Positions 1 to 4,984 of a stretch of DNA of 11,662 nt are shown in pieces. The translations under genes were made by a program, and so were the position numbers. The number at the start of each line of letters is the position of its first letter. Position 1 is the stretch's first letter. The notes under the pieces are model-generated. The model ran no database searches. It saw nothing but the letters and a program-made list of their open reading frames with translations, and was not told where the DNA came from. The stretch covers positions 1-11,662 of the forward strand of contig JALSNA010000253.1 in the NCBI GenBank assembly GCA_026987255.1. The letters run 5' to 3'. The stretch comes from Hyphomicrobiales bacterium (GTDB lineage: Bacteria; Pseudomonadota; Alphaproteobacteria; Rhizobiales; Aestuariivirgaceae).

Positions 1-1
1 A

Positions 2-292
2 GCGGCGGGCGATCTGGCGCCCGGCGTGACGGGCATCGGCGACAGCGACATTCTCGTGCAGGTGCCCAGGGCGCGCCGCAAGCAGATACGCAAGACCAAG
101 ATTGCGCGGCGCAACGATCCGGTCGTCGGCACCTTGCGCGACATGTTCAGCATTTTCCGCACCAATCATCGCCGGGGAAATTTCAACCGGCAACGGACAA
201 GCCGGACAAATTATGGCAAGATCAGCAAGCGCAAGAAGCGCGCCCGGCGCAATGCCCGCAAGGCGCAAAACTTCTGGAGCATTTTCAGATAA
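2..292 (+). CDS. C-terminal part of an unidentified protein with a very basic tail
   Basis: The reading frame is open from the window edge to a TAA at 290-292, giving 96 residues of a protein that begins upstream. Third codon positions are mostly G or C, as expected for a real gene here. About a third of the last 70 residues are Arg or Lys. A short motif occurs twice, as DMFSIFR mid-tail and NFWSIFR at the extreme C-terminus. No catalytic motif is visible and I do not recognise the family. The tail could bind nucleic acid, anionic lipid or another cytoplasmic partner, but that is inference. The next gene starts 24 nt downstream on the same strand, so the two are probably co-transcribed. A cell-envelope protein upstream of the DUF1214/DUF1254 pair is possible but cannot be shown from this fragment. 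Confidence 0.7.
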   Translation, partial: AAGDLAPGVTGIGDSDILVQVPRARRKQIRKTKIARRNDPVVGTLRDMFSIFRTNHRRGNFNRQRTSRTNYGKISKRKKRARRNARKAQNFWSIFR

Positions 293-316
293 ATCGGCTC
301 AATGGCGGGTGGTGGC

Positions 317-889
317 GTGAACAGTCTGGTCAAATTCGTCCTGTTTGCTTTCTTTGGGGTGTCCGCTGGCTATCTGTCAGCGCTTTACATGGCTGATGGT
401 GCCCGCCTTGCCGGTGCAGCGCACGCCGGCGCATGGGTGATCTGGCCGGATTCGGGCAGCAGCGCGGCATCTCCCTATTCACGTCTGCACTACCTTTTGA
501 AGGAACAGCTCCCGCCCAGCCATTTCGACCGGCTGGAATTCGAGGCCAGCCGGGATGACGCCGGGCGCAGCCTCGTTTCCTCATGCCTTTACAGGCTGGA
601 AGGGCCGATGCCGAAAATGCGCTGGTGGGCGCTGAGCGCCTATCCGGCCAACACGGCCGATGGCGATGCAGCCGTCAAGGTCGGCGAGATTTCATCGCAT
701 GACGTGATCTATGAACCTGACGGGCATTTGAGGATTTCCCTGGCCAGCAGGGCGCAACCGGGAAACTGGCTGCCGATGCCCGCACAAGGCAATGTCGTGC
801 TGGTCCTGCGCCTGTTCAATGCCGGCCCGGCGGCGCGGGATCAGTTGCACAATGCACCCTTGCGCATCATTCGGGAGGCATGCCTGTGA
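317..889 (+). CDS. DUF1214-domain membrane-anchored protein
   Basis: This 190-residue protein has an N-terminal hydrophobic segment at about residues 4-25, fitting a signal anchor or uncleaved signal peptide. The rest is probably periplasmic. The soluble part matches what I know of DUF1214: a WPDSGS opening with PYSRLHY, a central 'RWWALSAYP' strand, 'GHLRISLAS', and the 'GNWLP.P..GNVVLVLRLF' C-terminal signature. The biochemical function of DUF1214 is unknown. I chose the GTG at 317 because it puts the hydrophobic segment at the N-terminus. An in-frame ATG at 302 would add five residues (MAGGG). Neither start has a strong Shine-Dalgarno. Its TGA overlaps the GTG of the next gene by 4 bp, implying translational coupling with the DUF1254 partner. 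Confidence 0.8.
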   Translation: MNSLVKFVLFAFFGVSAGYLSALYMADGARLAGAAHAGAWVIWPDSGSSAASPYSRLHYLLKEQLPPSHFDRLEFEASRDDAGRSLVSSCLYRLEGPMPKMRWWALSAYPANTADGDAAVKVGEISSHDVIYEPDGHLRISLASRAQPGNWLPMPAQGNVVLVLRLFNAGPAARDQLHNAPLRIIREACL

Positions 890-1452
890 CCAACCGCTTC
901 TTCTGGATTGTTGCCTCCATTCTTCTGGCCATCATCGTGCATGTCTCCGTGGTTCTTTTCGCCGCAAGGGTCAAGATGCCGGCCCGTTTCGATATTCTGG
1001 GCAAAGCGGGCAGCGGCGGCTTCCAGGTTTTCACGCCGGACATGCTGCAAAGGTTCGACAGGCGGCCATTGAAGCATATGATTTATGGCGGCTGCCTGGT
1101 CGCTCCCGGCAAGGGGCGGGTGGAACTGAAGGCCCCCATAGAGCCTGGATACTGGTCCGTGACCCTCTATTCAGCGGGTGGTGATGTGCTTTATACGTTG
1201 AATGACCTGCATGCCGGGGTGAAGGCCATGACAATCGTATTCCAGCTCAAGGATGATGACAGCGCAGATGCCATTCAGGCTCCGCGGCTGCGCAATGGCA
1301 AACTTCTTGTGCCCCTGGATGTGGAGCGGGCATTGGCCGTGACGCAGGCATATGTGGCCCATCCCGGCGAGCGCCGGCGTAAACTGGAAAGCCTGAGCCG
1401 GACGACCTGCACGGCTTATCCCACTCCCCTGATGGCGCCAAAACTCAACTGA
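886..1452 (+). CDS. DUF1254-domain membrane-anchored protein
   Basis: This 188-residue protein has one N-terminal membrane segment at about residues 4-25, followed by a probably periplasmic domain. The features 'HMIYGGCLV', 'GYWSVTLYSAGGDVLYTLND' and the 'LVPLDVERALAVTQAYVAHPGERRRKLESL' tail fit the small alphaproteobacterial form of DUF1254. Function is unknown. The GTG at 886 is preferred over the ATG at 880: the GGGAGG at 873-878 sits 7 nt before the GTG but only 1 nt before the ATG. The GTG also makes a GTGA overlap with the upstream stop. In large proteins carrying both domains DUF1254 is normally N-terminal and DUF1214 C-terminal, whereas here they are separate and in the opposite order. 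A convergent gene ends 21 bp downstream and no convincing terminator lies between them. Confidence 0.8.
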   Translation: MTNRFFWIVASILLAIIVHVSVVLFAARVKMPARFDILGKAGSGGFQVFTPDMLQRFDRRPLKHMIYGGCLVAPGKGRVELKAPIEPGYWSVTLYSAGGDVLYTLNDLHAGVKAMTIVFQLKDDDSADAIQAPRLRNGKLLVPLDVERALAVTQAYVAHPGERRRKLESLSRTTCTAYPTPLMAPKLN

Positions 1453-1473
1453 ATCGGTGCGAGAGTTGATGTC

Positions 1474-1644
1474 TCAGGCCTTTTTCTTGTGGCTGGCTGC
1501 GTTGCGCAGGTTCTCCGGGTCCACGTATTCATAGCGCACGCCGGGAAAGAGGATGATCCTTGCGCATTGCGCCGGATCACCGGCCGTGGTTTTCTTGGCC
1601 CTTTTCCTGCTTGCGGCGACTGGAAAACTGATGATCTTGCCCAT
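1474..1644 (-). CDS. small conserved hypothetical protein (56 aa)
   Basis: A 56-residue protein begins MGKIISFPVAAS, has a short basic stretch (RKRAKKT), and ends with 'ARIILFPGVRYEYVDPENL' and a Lys-rich tail. The '(M)GKIIxFP ... ILFxGVRYE' pattern recalls small uncharacterised alphaproteobacterial proteins, which is why I call this frame rather than its overlapping competitors. No domain of known function, signal peptide or membrane segment is visible. The frame stays open to a TTG at 1774-1776, which would give 100 residues. The extra N-terminal part is low-complexity Gly/Arg-rich and lacks the conserved look, so I prefer the internal ATG. Its ribosome binding site is weak (GAGCGG). The 323 nt between 1645 and 1967 hold no other gene I can support, only a TTAACCAT-type motif and a terminator. 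Confidence 0.55.
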   Translation of the reverse strand: MGKIISFPVAASRKRAKKTTAGDPAQCARIILFPGVRYEYVDPENLRNAASHKKKA

Positions 1645-1841
1645 GATCCGCTCGCGGCCCACGCTGATGACCGCGCCCTGTTGCGGATCGCCCTTGCCGC
1701 CTCCGGTCCGGCCGGAAAGCATCGCCCGAGACTGATCCGCCTTTCCCCCGAAAATCGAATGCCATGCCAATGACAAGGCATTCGTTCCTTTCTTGAAAAC
1801 CTCCCTGACAGGCTGTTTTGCAAAATCATTTAAGCCTGCGC

Positions 1842-1849
1842 ATGGTTAA
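1842..1849 (-). promoter_or_regulatory. TTAACCAT motif, possible CtrA half-site
   Basis: The minus strand reads TTAACCAT here, in the only AT-rich part of the gap between the two minus-strand genes. Alphaproteobacterial CtrA binds TTAA-N7-TTAA(C) full sites and TTAACCAT-like half-sites. The site lies about 200 bp upstream of the preferred start of the small hypothetical gene, and about 65 bp upstream of its longest possible start. No full site is present. Such an 8-mer occurs by chance fairly often, so this is suggestive only. Confidence 0.25.
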
Positions 1850-1888
1850 CAATTGCTGAAGGCCGCAAGGACTGCTCAAGGCGCACGG

Positions 1889-1918
1889 AAAAAGGCCGCT
1901 TCTTGCAGGCGGCCTTTT
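1889..1918 (-). terminator. rho-independent terminator of the peptidoglycan-binding gene
   Basis: The arms AAAAGGCCGC (1890-1899) and GCGGCCTTTT (1909-1918) are perfect inverted repeats around a 9-nt loop. On the minus strand the stem ends in five U residues (A tract at 1889-1893 of the plus strand). It lies 50 nt past the stop of the minus-strand gene at 1968-2633. The symmetric A and U flanks mean it could also work on the plus strand. Confidence 0.75.
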
Positions 1919-1967
1919 CCATAAATCCATGAACCAATGCGCACTTGCGTGCAGAATGCCTCCCGGA

Positions 1968-2633
1968 TCAGCGCCTCAGTTCTTTCAGCAGGCGCGCGTC
2001 GATCCTGCCGGTGGCGGGCCAGCCGCGATCGGCCTGGAATTGCCTGATGGCCTTGCGGGTGGCCGGGCCGATGCGCCCGTCGATGGCTCCCGGCGCATAG
2101 CCAAGCTGGGCCAGGCGGTATTGCACGAAGCTGACTTTGTCGCCATCAGGCGCGGCGGGGCTGATGGAGGCGGTATACTTGGCCGCCTGGGCCAGGCGGC
2201 GGTCATATTGCAGATGATCCAGGGTGGCCTGATCCGGCCGTCCGGTGACGCTCAGGCCCGCCTGGCGCTGATAGCGGGCAATGGCCTCACGGGTGGCCTT
2301 GCCATAGACGCCGTCAATCTTGCCGGAGAAATGCCCCAGCGCCGCCAGCTCCCGCTGGGTGGCCAGCACCAGGGCGGAGAAGGCCGCGCCCGCGCCCTTG
2401 CCGCGCGTTCCGGAGGGGCGCACGCTGACGCGCACCATGCGCCCGGCGGGCGCATCATCGCCATTGACCACGGCGACGAAGCTGCCGAGGCGGTCGGGAC
2501 GGCCATCACCGCGGGCGGCGATCTGCCGGTGCACGGAGGCCTGAATGAAAAAGACATTATAGGCGATGGCCCCGGTAAACAGCGCGATCATGGTGGCTGT
2601 GCCCCAGCGCACGGGGCGGAACATGGCAGTCAT
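1968..2633 (-). CDS. membrane-anchored protein with two peptidoglycan-binding (PG_binding_1-type) repeats
   Basis: This 221-residue protein has a short cytoplasmic N-terminus (MTAMFRPVRW), one membrane segment at about residues 11-31, a 50-residue linker, and two C-terminal repeats at about 90-142 and 169-219. Each repeat carries the family pattern: 'Q..LA.LGhf.G.IDG.yG.aTr.AI..yQ...GL..TG' in the first and 'Q.rLAqLGYapG.IDGriGpATrkAIrqFQ' in the second. The repeats should lie in the periplasm and bind cell-wall peptidoglycan. No hydrolase or transpeptidase domain is present, so it is probably an anchor or accessory protein. I chose the ATG at 2633 because GGAAA lies about 6 nt upstream and the membrane segment then follows directly. 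The frame extends in-frame to 2708 with an unconvincing hydrophilic leader. It is monocistronic in appearance, with its own terminator downstream. Confidence 0.85.
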   Translation of the reverse strand: MTAMFRPVRWGTATMIALFTGAIAYNVFFIQASVHRQIAARGDGRPDRLGSFVAVVNGDDAPAGRMVRVSVRPSGTRGKGAGAAFSALVLATQRELAALGHFSGKIDGVYGKATREAIARYQRQAGLSVTGRPDQATLDHLQYDRRLAQAAKYTASISPAAPDGDKVSFVQYRLAQLGYAPGAIDGRIGPATRKAIRQFQADRGWPATGRIDARLLKELRR

Positions 2634-2779
2634 GGCGTTTCCGTATCTTGCCCGGCTTTTTTGGGCCGGTTTCGTTGCCCATGGGTGTCTGACGGCGAGT
2701 CTAGCCACGGAGGGTTAATGGGCCGTGAATTCGAGGCCCCGGCGCATCTTGCGGGCATCTCCATCACCTGTCTTGAAGA

Positions 2780-2849
2780 CCATCCTCGCCCCCTGCCAAC
2801 CCCCCGCAGTGTCCCATGACTGGGGTGGTTGGCAGGGGGGTGAGGATGG
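2780..2849. repeat. 70-bp imperfect palindrome (long inverted repeat)
   Basis: The arms 2780-2801 and 2827-2849 pair almost completely: CCATCCTC with GAGGATGG, a G:T pair, a C5/G6 run with one bulge, then TGCCAACC with GGTTGGCA. Inside, CAGT (2807-2810) and ACTG (2819-2822) pair around a loop containing tcccatg. It is not a simple terminator: no U-run adjoins either arm and no gene ends next to it. It sits in the 318-nt gap between the peptidoglycan-binding gene and the Met-rich gene, which has no other supportable gene. Possible identities include a dispersed palindromic element or an RNA-processing hairpin in the leader of the peptidoglycan-binding gene. Confidence 0.7.
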
Positions 2850-2890
2850 GCGCGCCAGCGTTTTTTCAAGATCCCCTCGCGCATGGGGGC

Positions 2891-2928
2891 AAAAAAAGCC
2901 CCGGCAAGGCGCATATGCCAGCCGGGGC
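2891..2928 (-). terminator. rho-independent terminator of the Met-rich repeat gene
   Basis: On the minus strand GCCCCGGC and GCCGGGGC (2921-2928 and 2898-2905) form an 8-bp GC stem. The loop is 15 nt, with an inner GGC/GCC pair, and a run of seven U residues follows (A tract 2891-2897). It begins about 24 nt after the stop codon of the Met-rich gene, exactly where its terminator should be. Confidence 0.85.
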
Positions 2929-2951
2929 CAGTCCAGGGAGGAACAGGGAAA

Positions 2952-3566
2952 CTATTTCTTGTCCGTCTGCGGCGTCATGGCCGAGCCCATCTTGGCGAAG
3001 CTTTCCGTCCAGGTGGTCATCATCTTCATCCACGGGGTGGGATCCATCATCTTGGCCATGGCATTGATGTAGGACGGATCGGTCATCATCTTGATATAGG
3101 GCTCCATCATTTTCGGATCGGCCCATTTCATCATGGCCTCGACGTATTGCGGATCGGTCATCATCTTGATGTAGGGCTCGATGATCTTGGGATCGACCAT
3201 CTTGGCCATCATCTCCATGTAGCGCGGGTCGGTCATGATCTTCACATAGCCCTCGACCAGCTTGGGATCGGCCATCTTCATCATCATTTCCACATAGCGC
3301 GGATCGGTCATCATCTTGACGTAGGGCTCGATGAGCTTGGGGTCGGCCATCTTCATCATCATCTCGACATAGGCCGGATTGACCATCAGGTTCATCCAGT
3401 CGGTCATGAACTTGGGATCCATGACCTGGGTCATGGCCTTGGCCCAGTCATCGGTGTTGAGGGTGGCTGCCGGAGCGGCCGGCTTGGCCTCGTCCGTGGC
3501 GGCGGCGGCATAGGGTGCGGAAAGGGCAAGGCCCGCAATCAGGGCAATGGCGGCGAATTTCTTCAT
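2952..3566 (-). CDS. secreted methionine-rich protein with five 25-residue DP tandem repeats
   Basis: This 204-residue protein has a clear Sec signal peptide (MKKFAAIALIAGLALSAPYAAA, cleavage near 22/23), so the mature protein is periplasmic or outer. Residues 50-174 are five 25-residue repeats starting at D50, D75, D100, D125 and D150, with a partial sixth at D175. Each unit alternates a 13-residue half (DPKxxEPYxKMMT) and a 12-residue half (DPxYVEMMMKMA). About 36 of roughly 182 mature residues are Met, with no Cys or His. Function is not recognised. Met-rich clusters in other secreted proteins bind Cu(I) or Ag(I), and the regular helical pattern could also be structural, but both ideas are inference. 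ATG 3566 has AGAGGA at good spacing, and the adjacent ATG at 3569 is also possible. It has its own terminator and a promoter-like AT-rich region, so it is probably monocistronic. Confidence 0.9.
   Translation of the reverse strand: MKKFAAIALIAGLALSAPYAAAATDEAKPAAPAATLNTDDWAKAMTQVMDPKFMTDWMNLMVNPAYVEMMMKMADPKLIEPYVKMMTDPRYVEMMMKMADPKLVEGYVKIMTDPRYMEMMAKMVDPKIIEPYIKMMTDPQYVEAMMKWADPKMMEPYIKMMTDPSYINAMAKMMDPTPWMKMMTTWTESFAKMGSAMTPQTDKK
3045..3419 (-). repeat. five in-frame 75-bp tandem repeats
   Basis: The five protein repeats correspond to five adjacent 75-bp DNA units within the Met-rich gene. Each contains plus-strand segments close to 'gatcggtcatcatcttgat' and 'agggctcgat'. The units differ by many third-position changes and a few amino-acid changes, so the array is old and under protein-level constraint rather than freshly expanded. 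Confidence 0.85.
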
Positions 3567-3668
3567 CATGGTCCTCTTGATCTGTCGTGCAGGGGCCTTT
3601 TGCCCCCGCCAGCTGTCATGGTCTGCGGCGGGCCGCGCGCAAGCATCCCCCACCACCGGCGGCCCGTT

Positions 3669-3707
3669 GCGTCACAGGCATCCCGCCGCGGCGGGCTTAT
3701 GTGACGC
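3669..3707. promoter_or_regulatory. nested dyad-symmetric element upstream of the Met-rich gene
   Basis: The outer arms GCGTCACA (3669-3676) and TGTGACGC (3700-3707) are perfect inverted repeats. They enclose an almost concentric perfect palindrome, CCCGCCGCGGCGGG (3682-3695). The element lies 100-140 nt upstream of the Met-rich start codon and directly downstream of the AT-rich promoter-like stretch. It would therefore overlap the transcription start, acting as an operator or as a 5'-end RNA hairpin. The TGTGA/TCACA half-sites recall Crp/Fnr-type sites, but the spacing (23 nt) and orientation do not fit the standard TGTGA-N6-TCACA. Confidence 0.5.
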
Positions 3708-3710
3708 TTT

Positions 3711-3748
3711 TCTTATATACGGATATTCAAATATTTAAAAGTGTTTTT
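3711..3748 (-). promoter_or_regulatory. AT-rich promoter-like region for the Met-rich gene
   Basis: This is the most AT-rich stretch in the window. Read on the minus strand it contains TTTTAA, TTGAAT and TATATAAG, with TATATA (3719-3714) a plausible -10. A TTTTAA at 3740-3735 would sit 17 bp from TATAAG (3717-3712). No good -35 consensus exists, so the exact start is uncertain. The predicted leader of about 140 nt also holds a GGGCCGC/GCGGCCC stem (3630-3636 with 3659-3665). Confidence 0.4.
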
Positions 3749-3761
3749 TTGCCCCAGGCCG

Positions 3762-3794
3762 AAAAAAGCCCCGCCGGGGGCAATCCGGCGGGGC
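3762..3794 (-). terminator. rho-independent terminator of the BMP transporter operon
   Basis: On the minus strand GCCCCGCCGG and CCGGCGGGGC form a perfect 10-bp GC stem (3785-3794 with 3768-3777). The loop is 7 nt and six U residues follow (A tract 3762-3767). It starts about 30 nt past the stop of the binding-protein gene. Confidence 0.9.
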
Positions 3795-3823
3795 CTGAGG
3801 GGATCGCAAATCCCGAAGGACTG

Positions 3824-4891
3824 TTACTTGGGCAGCTTGTCGTCGACGCCCTTGACATACCAGTTCATGCCCAGAAGCGTGCCTTCATCGAGGGCCTCGC
3901 CCTTCTTGGCGCGCAGCTTGCCGGACTGGTCGTAGATGGGCCCGGCGAAGGGATTGAGCTTGCCCGCCTTGATGGCCGCCTGGGTGGCTTCGGCCATTTT
4001 CTTCACGTCTTCGGGCATGTTGGTATAAGGCGCCATGACCACCATGCCCTCGGCCAGGCCGCCCCAGGTGTCGGTGCTCTTCCAGGTGCCGTCCATGGCC
4101 GCCTTGACGCGCTTGACGTAATAGGGGCCCCAGTTGTCGATGATGGCGGTGAGCTGGGCATGGGGGCCGAACTTGATCATGTCCGAGGCCTGCCCGAAGG
4201 CGTGAATGCCCTTCTCCTCGGCGACCTGCATGGGGGCCGACGAATCGGTGTGCTGGGTGAGGATATCGGCGCCTTGCGAGATCAGCACCTTGGCGGCGTC
4301 GGCCTCCTTGCCCGGATCATACCAGGAATTGACCCAGACCACCTTGAGCTTGAAATCGGGGTTGACCGATTGGGCGCCGAGCAGGAAGGCGTTGATGCCG
4401 CGCACCACCTCCGGAATGGGGAAGGAGGCGATATATCCGGCCATGCCCTTCTTCGACATTTTGGCGGCGATCTGACCGATGATGTAGCGGCCCTGATAGA
4501 AGCGCGAGGAATAGGTGGCGACATTGGCGGCCCGCTTGTAGCCGGTGGCGTGCTCGAACTTCACCTCCGGATGGCGCTTGGCCACCTTGAGCACCGTCTC
4601 CATGTAGCCGAAGGAGGTGGCGAAGATGATCTTGTTGCCGGCCCGCACCAGGCGCTCCAGGGCGCGCTCGGCATCGGCGCCCTCGCCGACCTTTTCAAGA
4701 TAGGTGGTCTGCACCGCATCGCCCAGGGCCTTGTTCACCGCCAGGCGGCCCTGGTTGTGCTGGTAGCTCCAGCCGTGATCGCCGATGGGGCCCACATAGA
4801 TGAACCCGGCCTTGAACTTGTCGGCCGCATGGGCCAGCCCGGCGCTCATGGCCAGGGCGGCGGCGGCCGCGAGGATTTTCCACTTTCTCAT
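3824..4891 (-). CDS. BMP-family (PnrA-like) ABC transporter substrate-binding protein
   Basis: A 355-residue periplasmic binding protein, normal length for the family. The Sec signal peptide is MRKWKILAAAAALAMSAGLAHA with cleavage after residue 22, and there is no lipobox Cys, so it is soluble rather than lipid-anchored. The mature protein begins with the BMP motif 'KAGFIYVGPIGDHGWSYQHNQG' (27-48). It also has 'IIFATSFGYMETV', 'FYQGRYIIGQIAA' and 'DILTQHTDSSAPMQVAEEKG', typical of the BmpA/Med/PnrA fold. Characterised members bind purine nucleosides, and the related treponemal RfuA binds riboflavin. The GDHGWSYQHNQG subtype differs from the DKSFNQ type, so the ligand is uncertain. ATG 4891 lies 11 nt after AGGAG. 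A TTG at 4900 is in frame but only 2 nt from it. The gene follows its permease partner after a 93-nt gap. Confidence 0.92.
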   Translation of the reverse strand: MRKWKILAAAAALAMSAGLAHAADKFKAGFIYVGPIGDHGWSYQHNQGRLAVNKALGDAVQTTYLEKVGEGADAERALERLVRAGNKIIFATSFGYMETVLKVAKRHPEVKFEHATGYKRAANVATYSSRFYQGRYIIGQIAAKMSKKGMAGYIASFPIPEVVRGINAFLLGAQSVNPDFKLKVVWVNSWYDPGKEADAAKVLISQGADILTQHTDSSAPMQVAEEKGIHAFGQASDMIKFGPHAQLTAIIDNWGPYYVKRVKAAMDGTWKSTDTWGGLAEGMVVMAPYTNMPEDVKKMAEATQAAIKAGKLNPFAGPIYDQSGKLRAKKGEALDEGTLLGMNWYVKGVDDKLPK

Positions 4892-4923
4892 GTCTTTCAA
4901 AGCTCCTTGCCTGTCTGCTTGAC

Positions 4924-4972
4924 GGCGGCTGTCTTGTTGTGCGCCGGGCTGGAAGCCGCCTGCCCGCCCGGC
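4924..4972 (-). promoter_or_regulatory. interleaved stem motifs in the leader of the binding-protein gene
   Basis: Two 7-bp complementary pairs lie in the 93-nt gap between the second permease gene and the binding-protein gene: GGCGGCT (4924-4930) with AGCCGCC (4954-4960), and GCCGGGC (4943-4949) with GCCCGGC (4966-4972). They interleave, so they form either a pseudoknot or two mutually exclusive hairpins. No U-run follows, so this is not a classic terminator. It could stabilise or process the mRNA so that the binding protein is made in excess of the membrane parts, which is inference. Confidence 0.4.
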
Positions 4973-4984
4973 TTTGCGAAAGGC

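Noticed and set aside
1453..1500. Possible terminator between the convergent gene ends (GAGA...TCTC stem and a T-run at about 1480)
   Set aside because: The stem is only 4 bp, and the T-run is the Lys-codon tail of the small minus-strand gene.
1929..2819. Plus-strand 296-codon frame over the peptidoglycan-binding gene
   Set aside because: It is antisense to a gene with two clear peptidoglycan-binding repeats and has no recognisable domain.
3045..3419. CRISPR array or other non-coding repeat array
   Set aside because: The 75-bp period is in frame, has no spacers, and encodes a conserved repeated peptide inside a signal-peptide protein.
2883..3704. Plus-strand frame rich in His and Gly (HHLDIG-like repeats) opposite the Met-rich gene
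   Set aside because: It looks like a metal-binding repeat protein but is the antisense of the 75-bp repeats: Met and Asp codons read backwards give His and Ile. It has no signal peptide and crosses the opposite terminator.
3669..3707. Standard Crp/Fnr operator
   Set aside because: The TCACA and TGTGA half-sites are present, but their order and 23-nt spacing do not match TGTGA-N6-TCACA.
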